Assembly (NCBI GenBank): GCA_039566865.1
Contig: CM076962.1
Location: 8,240,743-8,304,742, forward strand
Reading direction: 5' to 3'
DNA from: Aurelia coerulea
Taxonomy: Eukaryota; Cnidaria; Scyphozoa; Semaeostomeae; Ulmaridae
Length of the DNA stretch: 64,000 nucleotides
Part shown: piece by piece, positions 33,117 through 43,582 of the stretch
Layout: the number at the start of each line of letters is the position of its first letter
Position numbering within the stretch: position 1 is the stretch's first letter
Position numbers and translations under genes: made by a program
Notes under the pieces: model-generated
Told to the model about the DNA's origin: nothing
Seen by the model: the letters and a program-made list of their open reading frames with translations, nothing else
Databases searched by the model: none

Positions 33117-33719
33117 CAGCTGCGTAGCGCTTTCCTAATGTGAAGGAGAACTTCGTGAACAGCGTGACTTTGCGAGATTGCCAGAGAAGTTGATTATCAT
33201 TTTGCCTCAAGTTCAATATTTTGTGAAAAAGAATTCATTTCAAATTGCTTTTATCTAACAAAGGTTATATAAAGTAGAGTGAGGAGTTATCCTGTACCCC
33301 TGAAGACAGCTGGCTGAGGTAAGATACTTTTGAAGCTTTCTTTGATGCGCATGTTTTCAGGGAAGCAATCTTCATGATGGTGGAATCAAAGATGGCCCAA
33401 TATGGCGGACACTGTCAACGAGATTATTTTCGTTTTTCATGATTAAAATAAAGTGAAATGCCTCTCATTGCAGCTTTAAATTGTTCAGATATACTTAGTG
33501 GGATGTTCTCAAGTGTTCTTTAGTCATTCTGTGGTAAATTTAACTTATTATATTCAGTTATCCCTCTTTTATCTTTATTGTTGTCTTCATGATGGCGGTG
33601 CGGGAAGACGGGTGCCATCTTTGTTTGCTGTTGTTCGTGCATACATGCGTTGATCCCAGAAGCCCTCTTATGGCGGTGAAACAGTTATTTCAGAATTAAA
33701 AAGTCAAGGAACACGAACA
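33117..33719. other. Unannotated sequence
   Basis: No frame or terminus recognised. The ATGATGG(C/T)GG and CAAGATGG-like phrases near 33370-33610 look like ordinary non-coding DNA. Confidence 0.45.
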
Positions 33720-34000
33720 AAGTTGAGAAATTGTTTTTATTGGTTATATAAATATCTAAATTGTCAAATCAATATATATGGTATTAAAAAATGGCAGATG
33801 CAAGAAACGCAAAAGGCTAAGTAAAGTTAAATTGGCACACTGAGACCTTTCAAACTTATGTTATCATCAGAGTGCGACTAACTAAACCAATGCAAACCTA
33901 TAAATATATACATATTGCTTAGTAAAATGATACATGATTAAGATAAATGAGGTCAATTCAAAAGTTCATGTCTAGATCTGAATAGTTCGTGTTCATGTAT
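33720..34000 (-). repeat. Penelope-like terminal region (pLTR) remnant
   Basis: On the minus strand the sequence after the hammerhead-like core starts AGTGTGCCAATTTAAC and later has TTTCTTGCATCTGCC. This matches in layout the segments at 45090-45163 (minus, AGTGTGCTAAAAAACATC) and 50718-50795 (plus, TGTGCTAAAGAACATC) that border Penelope-like coding remains. Penelope-like elements carry LTR-like ends with hammerhead motifs. The assignment rests on that resemblance. Confidence 0.5.
33833..33879 (-). ncRNA. Hammerhead ribozyme-like motif (type I)
   Basis: The minus strand contains the conserved core in order: a 5' stem I strand GTCGCACT, CTGATGA, a short stem II (AAC-ATAA-GTT), GAAA, a two-pair stem III within AGGTCT, the cleavage base C, and the 3' stem I strand AGTGTGCC. 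Stem I pairs at seven of eight positions, one a G-U pair. The outermost stem II position is a U-U mismatch and stem III is very short. Very short stem III is a known feature of hammerheads in Penelope-like elements. Activity is inference. Confidence 0.65.
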
Positions 34001-34339
34001 AGTCAACAGATGTGAGCTTTTTGATGCCATAAAAGTGTACACTTTAAATGATATGGTCTTTCAGGTTATTATTTCGATTTCCACATTCAAAAACGTGATG
34101 TGGGAAGATACATGACAAAATCCCCATTCTAGACTCAGATATGTGATTGTTCATTCCATTGAAGTTCATTCAAGTTTGTTGTTTGTTCAATGTAAGTGTC
34201 AAATGATCCTTCCTTGTAATGGTTTACAAGCTAATAAAAAGGATGATGACCTATCTTTTAGCAATGATGATTTTGAGACAATTTGGATTGAAATAGATAA
34301 CTCAAAGGCAAACAATATTCTATGTCAGAAATACAGTTA

Positions 34340-35410
34340 GGTTTAAACCTTGGAAAGATCTTCCAAATAAATCGCTTGAATTGATTAGCATAGAAGTAGA
34401 ACCCCCAAATTCAAATCCGTTCATTGTCCTAGCTTGGTATAGACCACCCAGTGAGCCTAATCCTTGCTTGGACAGCTTTAATAAAAACTTGGGCTTTTTT
34501 ATGGAGAGGGGAAAGAAATTATCATCCTAGGAGATACACACTGCAATTTCAATCATAGAGACACTAATCCGAGCCATGTTGTGCAGTTACATGAGCTGTA
34601 CGACTTTTCTTGTATGAAGCAGATAATAAAAGAGCCTACTAGGGTTACGCTAAACAGTTCAACTTTGATTGATCATATAGCTACTACAAACTGCAACAAT
34701 ATCACTGAGAGTGGAGTGCTAAAGATTAGTCTTAGCAACCATTATCTTGTATATTGTGTCAGAAAGTTGCGTGGTGGTGTAAAACACCAGCACAAATATA
34801 TTACATCTCGCCAGTTGAAAAATTTGAATCCAGAGGCTTTCCTCTCAGATCTCTCTGAGGTTGATTGGGAGGCACTTGTAGCTAATGCTCAAGACATTGA
34901 TGATGCAGTATGCAAGTGGACCCAAATTTTTTGCGCTCGTTCTAGAAAGGCATGCTCCTACTCTAAGGAGACGCTTGTCGGATAGATATACCCCTTGGCT
35001 GAATGCTGATTATTTCAAATTGGCAAAAACGAGGGATAATTAAAAACTCAAGCTGTGAGAAGCAACTCAAAATTGTTGATGGAATCCTACAAGCAAATTC
35101 GAAACAGGTTAAATAACTTGAATACACAACTTAAACATGAATATATCTCTGAAAAGATCACGCAGTTTCAAGGTGACCTCAAGAAAACTTGGAACACCAT
35201 CAACAATATGTCTAACACTAAAGTTGTACCGAATCTTACTGTGGACGGCCAAACAGTTCAGGGTAACAAGGCAATTGCATTATCAATGAATGAGTACTTC
35301 TGCAGCATTGGGAATAAACTCAGCGAGAATATTCCCAAAAAAGCTAACCCATTCTTGTCTGGTGAATACCCGCTCGAAACTCCTCCGTTCAGTTTTTCTT
35401 TTTCTCCCAT
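34340..35410 (+). pseudogene. LINE group B endonuclease and linker remains
   Basis: Broken frames read AWYRPPSEPN, then LGDTHCNFN (a degenerate GDFN block), STLIDHIATTNCNNI, SNHYLVYCVRK (the SDH block with Asn for Asp) and a linker (MESYKQIRNRLNNLNTQLKHEY, KTWNTINNMSNTK, SMNEYFCSIGNKLSENIP). Loss of the catalytic Asp together with frameshifts indicates a dead copy. The frame ends at the transposon junction at 35411. Confidence 0.8.
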
Positions 35411-35412
35411 TA

Positions 35413-38400
35413 GTCGGGTTACCTATGTAATTCCGCTCGATTTGAGTGCCAAAATATATTTTTCACCATAAATCGTTGCATAGATATGCATAGAAGCGAA
35501 TTTCATAGGGTGCCATTTTTTCAGCAATGTTTAAGGTGATTATTTTGCGAGAATTGAGGTATACATTATCGCAGTCTATTTTGATAGACCGCTGTGCAGA
35601 GAAGACTGGAAGTATAGGTTGCACAACGACAGTTAGCCCCTGAAAGACCCGTCTCACACCACAAATTAATTGCCTGCAGTTCCCGGCATTAAAGTGGGAC
35701 CGAGGAAAAACATACATGCCCCACATTGGGCGTGGCATGGGCGTTGGTTGTAATTGAAATCTGTGATTATGTCTGCAGAAACCGTAAAATTCTTATAGAT
35801 TTTACTCACAATTGTTCATTGGGAATTTTGACGATCAATCAGGCAGAAGTGCTACCTGTGCGGTTTTAGGCAATGGTATGGAAGACATACATAGAAAATA
35901 ATTACCGTTAGAAGACCAAGTCGATAAAATCAACCTTAGCTTAACTTTTAAAGAAAAACTTTTACATCTTCGCAGTTAGTCAATTTCTTCATCTTCCTCA
36001 GAATCGTCGCCCTTCTCTGCATCTGCAGTGTAATCTTTGGTATTTTCACAATCCTCGCATTTACATAACTCAGTACACGACAGATCATTCTTCAAACATG
36101 AACAGTTCGATCGTCCTTTGCACCGTCCCTTGCATCCACATTTTACCAATTCTAGTACTGATTGTGGAGCTGGTAGTTCGAGGCATTTTGTCGGTACTGT
36201 GATACCATCAGCCATTTCCCAGCCATTTTCTGTAAGAGGTGGTATTACGTTCATTGCATTTCTATACCCTTTCCAAATGCTAGCAATTAGATTTGCTCTC
36301 TGTATGTGAGGAATTAATGCTCCAAGAGTTGGAGGTAACTTTTCTGCTTCCATATTCCTTCTGCTAAACAGCTCCCATCTTAATTCGTTCACTGTAGTTT
36401 TTTTCGTCGCAGGTGAATAAATAAGACACAAGAACTTTTGAATGCAGTCTAGGCTTCCTTCTAAATCGAAATCATCTTCGCCAAGTGACTGTAGAGTGCA
36501 GATAGTGCCATCATCATCAGAGAGCTTCAGGAGCGAAGTTATCCATTTCAGCTTCGAAATTCCAAACAACTTTCCACCCCAATCCGCTCCCGAAATTGCA
36601 TGTAGACCTATCAAAGCCTTTGATTTTTCTTTACCGACTACTGCGGATCTGCTCTTTACATCAATGCGTCTGTTAAACTTTCCCTGTCCAGTTATGAAGT
36701 TGACATTTCCTCCATTTTGATCTCTTGCGCAAAGGTCCATCAACAATATCAAGACGTCTGTGTCTGGCGATCGTACATCAATGTTGCAACGAGGGGATAA
36801 ACTTAAGGCATCGAGTACATGAAGTGGGATGATGGTGTCTGCTTCTTCGTGATTATGCTGTGAGATGATATCGCTGAAAACAGCCTGATGGTTTGAATAC
36901 GTGTTCGTACCATACACTACGATCAACGAGAACTGACTTTCCTGGTATGCCTGCAGCAATGCTTTTCCCAGGTACTCCGTCAATTGGCCTTTCGTCTCAA
37001 TATGGGAAAGTAAAGTTTTCAAAGGTACATGTTTGATGTTGGTTGTATCGCTGACATGGAATCTCACCGCATCTATGCCAGAAGTACGCTTCACCCTTGT
37101 CTGTGATTTTAGAGAATTTTCAATATATCGATCAAAGATCACCCTTCCTTCGTCATAATGATAAAGAGTCTTTTTAATAATGCTGACGAATGCTTGAGCA
37201 AAGTCAGCACAAGTGGACATTTTTAAGCCTTTTTTGATGGTTTGAACAACCGCCATAGCATCGATAATGCAAATCTTTTTTGCGCTTTCATTTTGCTCTA
37301 TTTGAACTTCTGCGTGATTCTCAAAATCAACATGTGATTCCAACGCTTTAACAAATGCACTTTTATCGCCTGGAATCAAAAGTTGACCATCTGATGAAAA
37401 CAATGATCTAGGGACTGTAGAGAACTCGTATGTGCCTATCACGTCATTTAGCTTCTGCACCAACTCTGGGCGTGATCTTTGAATGACTAAAAATCTTGCA
37501 AGAAGCTGCCGATCTTCTCTAAGCTTGATGACTTTCTTATTCACGGTGCAGCGCGCTTTCTTTTGCCAGTTAGAAAATGATTTCAATGAGAGCTTTTTCA
37601 TAGGATCCCACATTGACATCTTTGCTGTGGCATTGACAAGCCTATCTGCAACAAACTTTTTGTATGCTTCTTCTCCTTTTTTATCTCTTTCGACAATATC
37701 CTTCTCTGCAATAGATGACACTGTCATATTCGAAGCTATGTTCATTAATTCCGTATCTGCAGCAAAAGGATTTTCCACGCAATGCTTAATAATTCCATTC
37801 CTGATCTTTGCAGCGTTTCGCTGCACTCTTGACGCCATTGACCCTGTCAGCTGATGGTGCATCTTTCTCTCCTTTGTGTGAATTACATCATGGCTAGCTT
37901 GAAACTCGTCCACCAAACGCTTAACCTCAGGGGCAATTAGCAGATACCTGTCCAGTGCTGATTCATTTTGAGTAATGCCAGTAATACCCCCTGCAACTTT
38001 GAGAGCACGTATCTGCTGTTCCAGTGTTTGATCAACGAACAGGTCTGTGAAAGGGATACCTGACCTTGTCACACTAAAATTATCCTCAAGTGTGCTCCAT
38101 GTTTCTGCATCATCCTCTTTCAACTGTTGTAATTGGGCAATGTGGTATGGAACAAGTCGAGCGTATTTGTACAAGTCGTGTGCAAAATAATACTTGACTT
38201 GTTCTTGCAAGGCTGGTATGTACAACTTCATGTCACCTTGCCTTGAAGCTCTGATCAGCCGAAGCAAACTTTCAACTTGGTGAAGGTAACTCAAAAGGAA
38301 CATTGGCATGGCACCAGAGAGTTTCTCCTCAGTAAAGATGTCGAGGTCTTTCAGAGATTTCTCTATCTTGACACAGATTGCATCGATATCAATATTCATT

Positions 38401-41400
38401 TGATTTAGTCCCTCTCGAAAGTTCTGACAGTCGTTGAAGATCTCCTCTACGTTTTGCTTGTCTTTAAGTAAAACATCAAACAGCATTTCCCATATCGCCA
38501 AAGCATTTGTAATGTGATATTCAACACCTCTCTTGTAGTTCTTCCCTCCAAGTATTTGTCGTATGGTTGCGGGTGAGTATATGCCTTCTTCGATGCTGAC
38601 AGCTTCAATGCCACTTCCTTCTATGTACTTACCAAGAGCATGTAGGGAGGCAAAGCACGTATGGAGTTCCCCTATTCGCAGGAACCAATTGCCTATCTCA
38701 TTGGCTTGTTGTAACTTAACAGCTCTTTCGTATAAATCGAGATCCAAGGTAATAATTGTTCTGTGATTGTGTCCAGTTACAACGGCCGAGATGCCTTGGG
38801 TAAGGCATAACGCTTTATACAGAGTTGTGTAATCTGTTGGGGAGCTTCTAAGCAAAGGTGCTATTATGCCAGTTAAAGTTTTACTTGATTTTGGTAAAGT
38901 CTTATTATTAGCAGCAACCAACAGGGAGTTGGTAGCTGCCCAAGTCGGCATTTCTCTGTTTTCCTCGTGTGGCTGCAATGCAACACTCTGATTCGCTTCC
39001 TCCACATTTGCTTCAGGAGCATCATCATCGGTGCTTATTGTTGATTCTTTTCTCATCTTCCTGTGTGCATAGCATGCAAAAAACCATACCGCATCTAATT
39101 CCTTATATTTTTGGATAAGCTCTGGGTTGCAATCAAAGTTGTAGTTGTTGAACCCCAATCCCTCTTTCGGTGGTAGCACTCGAGGAACATGGTCATTGGC
39201 AATACCAATATTTATTGACTTCGATTTGCTTGGAATGACAAGGGGGTCGTTTACTGCCATGCCATCTTCTACTTCACCTTGATTCACAACAATGATAGTC
39301 CCATGTAGGGTATTCTGTCCATCAGGCGTGCACTCTAGGAAGTCTATATTGTCTATTGCAAAGAACGGCTGCTTGTCTCTCTTGATAAAATGTGGAAGAA
39401 AGAAACCCCCACTCTGCTCCATACGCTCAGCCACACCAGTTGCAATACGTTTTTCGAGACTTATTGTAGATTCATAGCCAATAGATAAGTTCAACTTCGA
39501 CAGACAATCCACAAGTTTCTTGCTTCTTGTTTGGTTGTGGACCATTAGTGAAAGACCAACGGCAAGGGGCGTTTCATTGCGCTTTCTGTATCTCGTATCT
39601 TTAACGAGTGGGTTGTACGTTACTTGTCTGTCTGTTTTAAAGCTATTCATAATCTGCTGGGCAATAACCTTCGTTGCTGTTGCGTTGGTAACCTCACGAA
39701 CATCTCCAATGGCCTGTGATTTTGTTCCAATTATGATCCACTTGATAAAAGAGGTCAATTCTTTAGGCACTTCAAGGTCAGTCATTGATCCTTCAAACTT
39801 CCATTTGACTGCCTCAAATAACTTTCGTCTAAGTACGGAAGCAGCCTTTGAGAGGCATTTTACATCCTCTTCATCATCGACATATTCTTCAAATTCATTT
39901 ACAGCATTGCCAAGGGATCTTTTACTTAAGATCCGCTCGCTCTCGTTTTTCCTGTGAGACTTCACGAACTCTGCATCTGGAATGTTCTTGGATATAAGAC
40001 TTTTCAGATACTTTTTCCTGTCAGATCCTGTATTTGCATCATACTCGCATAGGAGATTGTTGTATTCTTGATTAATTTCCTTCATATTGCTAACAATACC
40101 ATTTTCTAGCGAACACCTGAGTTCATTTATGATTTCGATGTCAGCAATGTATTGGCCTGTTTTATGCTTTATCACACCGTCCTTCTTTTTTGACTTTCTT
40201 TCTTGGTCACGTAAACAATTTCTGTGGTAGAAAAGATCAAATGCAGCACAGTCTAGGGGCTCATTGATTTTTGCTAAAGCAACTCTGCAACTTTCATCTG
40301 GGCTGTTCTCTTTCAGGATCATGAATCTTTCTCCCATGCTGAAACTTTCGACTCGATGAAGTTCCCCTTTGTCCGGCTCCTCACATCGAAAAATACAACT
40401 TTTGAACTTTGCTTTTTCTATTGATCTTCTGTGACGACTGCTATCAGATTCTGTTGCGAATAATTTACTTGAGGGAGGGCGACCTTTTTTCGGTGGTGCC
40501 ACGGAGCCATCCAGTGAACTTTCTTGAAATCGCTTTTCAGCTCTCTTCAGCTTACCAGTATGTACAACATCCTTGTAGCAAGAAGAATGGTAACTACTCG
40601 CAAACAGTTCATCATCAGCCATCTCCTTGATTCTTTGTGAAAGATTCGCAAATTTTGATTCTCCAAAAGCAGCACGCTGTGTTGAAAATTTCCTTATCAG
40701 TTCAAAACATAGCTTCTCTGGCTTCGAAACCATCAAACCACCTCCAGACTGCATGCAAATTATGCATAGAGTCTTTGATGTATCGGGTGTATCCATTTGC
40801 AGACATCCACTGCTTCGATTTCTGCATTGACCTAGAGTTACATACAAGATCACTATAATATTTTACGTCACGGCTTTTTGTGCAACTATCTCGTTTAGTA
40901 ATAAAAGCCAAAATTGCTTATAGAATATACGCTTTGTTTTTACACCAGCCGTTTCAGGGTGGTCTGTATTAAATTAGATCAGCATTAAATTTCGACTTTC
41001 AAAAGTATTAAATCACGAACGTCACATGTGCCTAGGCCTATAGCAAAACAAAGCAAAGCAGCTGTACTCAAAATGACACAGGAACAAAACCAGCATTCTC
41101 TTGGTCCTTTTTATGGAGTAGAAGAACAAAAATGAATGCAAGTCAAATACTTACCGTTTGAAGAATACTTTGATTTCACTGTATTGTTTGGCACGAAGAG
41201 AGAGTGAGAAAGTAAATTTCAAACACAGCTTGTTATCTTACTTCCTTTTTTAGCATTGACAGGAGCGGAAGTTGTATGAAAACGAGGTTCAAGAAGAGGG
41301 TATCTAATTTCAGTCAATTCAAGCACAGCGGTGGTCCGTAAAATGATGGCTGCAATATAATAAGTCATTTTACGGGCCACAAAGACTACTGTTAGCTTGA

Positions 41401-41670
41401 AACACTAAAAACCCGTTATTTCTGCAACATAGGGATTTCAAATTCTCCAAAACCACTACAAATCAAAAACTTTTTTGCCCATTCTGATATGGTCCGGCAA
41501 TTTCACAATGTAAATCTTGCAGATGCAATTAAGCCCCCTTCCGGCTACACAAAAAAATGGCACCTATGTTTTTCATACTCTTCATAGACATACGAACGTA
41601 ACCATGCAAAGATATTGATTTTGGCACGCAAATCGAGCGAGAACCATTATTTTGACATAACCCACCCGAC
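35413..41670 (-). mobile_element. 6.26-kb TIR transposon carrying one long ORF
   Basis: Inverted ends begin GTCGGGT at 35413 and at the complement of 41670, bordered by TA on each side (35411-35412, 41671-41672). The inverted similarity is patchy but long. In the same order on both arms come CGCTCGATTTG, GTGCCAAAAT, TTGCAT and AGGTGCCATTTTTT/AGGGTGCCATTTTTT, spanning about 115-125 bp. The element sits in a LINE and contains a single intact frame of about 4.8 kb on the minus strand. The TA could be chance; a longer TSD was not seen. The superfamily is uncertain; an Academ-like affiliation is a guess from the nuclease-like domain. Confidence 0.75.
35976..40796 (-). CDS. Transposon-encoded protein with zinc-knuckle ends and PIN/FEN-like nuclease motifs
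   Basis: This is a single intronless frame of about 1606 codons. It stays open a further 19 codons upstream, but the first in-frame ATG is at 40796. N-terminal Cys/His motifs: CIIC (about 11-14) with YHSSCYKD (69-76), then CIFRC (134-138) with YHRNCLRD (190-197). The middle has FFAIDNIDF (DNID 482-485) followed by TLHGT, ITLDLDLYERA (about 681-691) and HALGKYIEGSGIE. The C-terminal third resembles a PIN/FEN-type nuclease: HEEADT (about 1316-1321), SPDTDVLILL (1343-) and HAISGADWGG (GAD about 1403-1405), matching the E..D / D.D / G.D acidic layout. The end is Cys-rich (CGCKGRCKGRSNCSC, CTELCKCEDC) with an acidic tail. Large uncharacterised proteins of this kind are, to my knowledge, multicopy in cnidarian and other animal genomes. 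It lies inside a TIR element, so it is probably the transposase or an accessory nuclease. Which acidic set is catalytic is unknown. Confidence 0.8.
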   Translation of the reverse strand: MDTPDTSKTLCIICMQSGGGLMVSKPEKLCFELIRKFSTQRAAFGESKFANLSQRIKEMADDELFASSYHSSCYKDVVHTGKLKRAEKRFQESSLDGSVAPPKKGRPPSSKLFATESDSSRHRRSIEKAKFKSCIFRCEEPDKGELHRVESFSMGERFMILKENSPDESCRVALAKINEPLDCAAFDLFYHRNCLRDQERKSKKKDGVIKHKTGQYIADIEIINELRCSLENGIVSNMKEINQEYNNLLCEYDANTGSDRKKYLKSLISKNIPDAEFVKSHRKNESERILSKRSLGNAVNEFEEYVDDEEDVKCLSKAASVLRRKLFEAVKWKFEGSMTDLEVPKELTSFIKWIIIGTKSQAIGDVREVTNATATKVIAQQIMNSFKTDRQVTYNPLVKDTRYRKRNETPLAVGLSLMVHNQTRSKKLVDCLSKLNLSIGYESTISLEKRIATGVAERMEQSGGFFLPHFIKRDKQPFFAIDNIDFLECTPDGQNTLHGTIIVVNQGEVEDGMAVNDPLVIPSKSKSINIGIANDHVPRVLPPKEGLGFNNYNFDCNPELIQKYKELDAVWFFACYAHRKMRKESTISTDDDAPEANVEEANQSVALQPHEENREMPTWAATNSLLVAANNKTLPKSSKTLTGIIAPLLRSSPTDYTTLYKALCLTQGISAVVTGHNHRTIITLDLDLYERAVKLQQANEIGNWFLRIGELHTCFASLHALGKYIEGSGIEAVSIEEGIYSPATIRQILGGKNYKRGVEYHITNALAIWEMLFDVLLKDKQNVEEIFNDCQNFREGLNQMNIDIDAICVKIEKSLKDLDIFTEEKLSGAMPMFLLSYLHQVESLLRLIRASRQGDMKLYIPALQEQVKYYFAHDLYKYARLVPYHIAQLQQLKEDDAETWSTLEDNFSVTRSGIPFTDLFVDQTLEQQIRALKVAGGITGITQNESALDRYLLIAPEVKRLVDEFQASHDVIHTKERKMHHQLTGSMASRVQRNAAKIRNGIIKHCVENPFAADTELMNIASNMTVSSIAEKDIVERDKKGEEAYKKFVADRLVNATAKMSMWDPMKKLSLKSFSNWQKKARCTVNKKVIKLREDRQLLARFLVIQRSRPELVQKLNDVIGTYEFSTVPRSLFSSDGQLLIPGDKSAFVKALESHVDFENHAEVQIEQNESAKKICIIDAMAVVQTIKKGLKMSTCADFAQAFVSIIKKTLYHYDEGRVIFDRYIENSLKSQTRVKRTSGIDAVRFHVSDTTNIKHVPLKTLLSHIETKGQLTEYLGKALLQAYQESQFSLIVVYGTNTYSNHQAVFSDIISQHNHEEADTIIPLHVLDALSLSPRCNIDVRSPDTDVLILLMDLCARDQNGGNVNFITGQGKFNRRIDVKSRSAVVGKEKSKALIGLHAISGADWGGKLFGISKLKWITSLLKLSDDDGTICTLQSLGEDDFDLEGSLDCIQKFLCLIYSPATKKTTVNELRWELFSRRNMEAEKLPPTLGALIPHIQRANLIASIWKGYRNAMNVIPPLTENGWEMADGITVPTKCLELPAPQSVLELVKCGCKGRCKGRSNCSCLKNDLSCTELCKCEDCENTKDYTADAEKGDDSEEDEEID

Positions 41671-41672
41671 TA

Positions 41673-43383
41673 CCTTTCATATCTCGGCTATTTGAGAAGC
41701 TAGTTTTCAATCAATTTTATGATTATCTGGACGCAAATAAATCACTATATGAGCATCAGTCTGGTTTTCGACTCTTACATTCGGTTGCCACAGCGCTTAT
41801 GGCAAGCACCAACGATTGGTACCTGAATATAGATAAAGGAAAATACACTGGTCTAATTTTTATTGACTTGAAGAAGGCTTTCGATACGGTTGATCATGAA
41901 GTCCTACTAAAAAAACTGAAAATGTATGGAGTGACTGGCCTGGAACATGACTGGTTCATATCATACTTGGATAACCGTAAACAATTGTGCAGGGTAGATG
42001 GCACTTCCTCTGATGTAAAGGGAATAAATTGTGGAGTTCCTCAAGGCTCTTGTCTTGGTCCTCTCTTATTTCTGATTTACATCAATGATTTGCCTTTTCC
42101 CCTGCAGAAATCTCATGTCAGCATATATGGTGATGATACGGCCATTTCCCTCTCTTCAAAAAGCATTGATGACCTACAAAATGACCTAAACTCAGATCTT
42201 TTGAAGCTACATGATTGGTTGCATGCAAACAAACTTTCTCTGAATGTTGTGAAAACGCAGGCACTATCATAGGCTCTGGTCCAAACATCTGTAAGATTGA
42301 AAGCCAGCCTGATGCTCAACTATCTTTTTCAATAGGTGATCAGGACATTGAAATGATTGCTAGTACAAGATACCTAGGTGTTCAGATAGACAGTCAACTT
42401 AATTGGGACAGACATATTGATACTATCAAGACCAAGGCAAATCGAGCCCTTGGACTTATTAAGTATTCTAAGAAATATCTTCCATCTGACTTACTCAACC
42501 AAATGTATAGAGGAATTGTTGAGCCCCATTTGAGTTACTGTTGTTCCGTTTGGGGTTGCTGTAGTGAATCAAAAATTGACGCCTTGCGAGAGATCCAAAA
42601 TAGAGCTGCAAGAATTGTAACGAGTAGCCGATACGATGCTTCTGCTGCTCCGATAATTGAGAATCTTGGATGGTCAAATATCAGAAATCTTGTAAGAAAA
42701 GAGACAGCCACGCTAACTTAAAAATCTTTGAATTCGCTTGCCCCAGACTACTTGAACGAATTATTCATAAAATGCTCGGACGGTAGAGAGCGGTTTCTGC
42801 GCTCATCAGAAACTGATCTTAAAGGGCAAGTCCGGGGTTGGATGAATTGTTCCTAAAATGAAAGATCACAATGTTGTGAATGGTGTGTAGTACTTTTTTC
42901 CAACCTTCTCTGTCTTTCCTCTGCGAAGTTGTGTATTTAAATCTGTGAAATGAGCGAAATGACGTCATTATTCATGACGTAATTTCACCCATTTCGCCTT
43001 CGACATGAATGAGGCTGTTTTCTTATAGAACTCTCAAGAAATTTCCGACGTCACAATCGAACCTCCAAACCGCGGCTAGCCATTTTATCGCGTTTCCAAA
43101 ATGGCGACGACATTGGGCCTAACTTATGAAAAATGTCGTACGAATTTACAACAGAAATAGACATCAAAACCCGGAAAAGAAGATACAAGCGATGCTTGGC
43201 AGTTGGTAAGGTTGCTTTTTGACATTACTTGTAGAAACCCCGGACTTGTCCTTTAAGACACCGCTCCTAAAAACTATCAATGGCCAAAAGGCTTTTTCTT
43301 ATCGCAGTGCAAAACTGTGGAACAACCTAGAAAGAGAGACAAAATTGGCACCCTCCCTGAAAACCTTCAAAGAACAAATATAG
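41673..43383 (+). pseudogene. LINE group B reverse transcriptase, frameshifted and interrupted
   Basis: RT motifs run from ISRLFEKLVFNQFY through FIDLKKAFDTVDHEVL and the GVPQGSCLGPLLFLIYINDL block to a degenerate catalytic box, IYGDDTAIS, with Gly for Ala. A frameshift at about 42270 moves to a second frame with TRYLGVQIDSQLNW, EPHLSYCCSVWGCC and IQNRAARIVTSSRYD. A stop follows at 42721. The C-terminus continues (ETDLK) up to the MITE at 42823 and resumes after it (TPLLKTINGQKAFSYRSAKL) to a stop near 43383. Confidence 0.87.
42823..43252. mobile_element. 430-bp MITE with TTAA target duplication
   Basis: Ends AGGGCAAGTCCGGGGTT and AACCCCGGACTTGTCCT are bordered by TTAA at 42819-42822 and 43253-43256. 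Removing it with one TTAA rejoins the LINE frame as ETDLKTPLLK. TTAA suggests a piggyBac-type mobiliser, although its ends differ from the element at 59761. An inner palindrome around ATGACGTCATTATTCATGACG is present. Confidence 0.87.
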
Positions 43384-43582
43384 ACGGGGACAACTTTTAT
43401 TTTATGAATAGTCTTAGTTTTGTATAATATTGTAAATTAGGCATGTAAATTTCTTTTGTTCTTAGTTTTAATGCTTAGGTTTTTTCTTTTTGTTTAAACA
43501 GGTCAGGTTGAAAAACATATTTTTATATGAAACCTATTTTAACCTGTATAAATATTGTAAACTGAAAATAAAATGAAAATAC

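Larger units (their letters stand above)
34143..43582 (+). mobile_element. LINE group B, copy 1, split by a 6.26-kb transposon
   Basis: Plus-strand LINE sequence lies on both sides of the element at 35413-41670. The left part (about 34340-35410) holds endonuclease and linker; the right part (41673-43383) holds RT and C-terminus. The 3' end is near 43582 (AACTGAAAATAAAATGAAAA). About 85-90 residues expected between the halves, judged from the copy at 46950-48787, are missing. Either the LINE already had a deletion or the two halves were trimmed. A further MITE sits at 42823-43252. The exact 5' edge is uncertain. Confidence 0.8.

Noticed and set aside
37483..39957. Several plus-strand frames of 60-145 codons within the long minus frame
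   Set aside because: Antisense shadows of the 1606-codon gene, with no motif of their own.
40797..40853. Start of the long frame at 40853
   Set aside because: That start is not an ATG; the first in-frame ATG is at 40796, so the upstream codons are not included.
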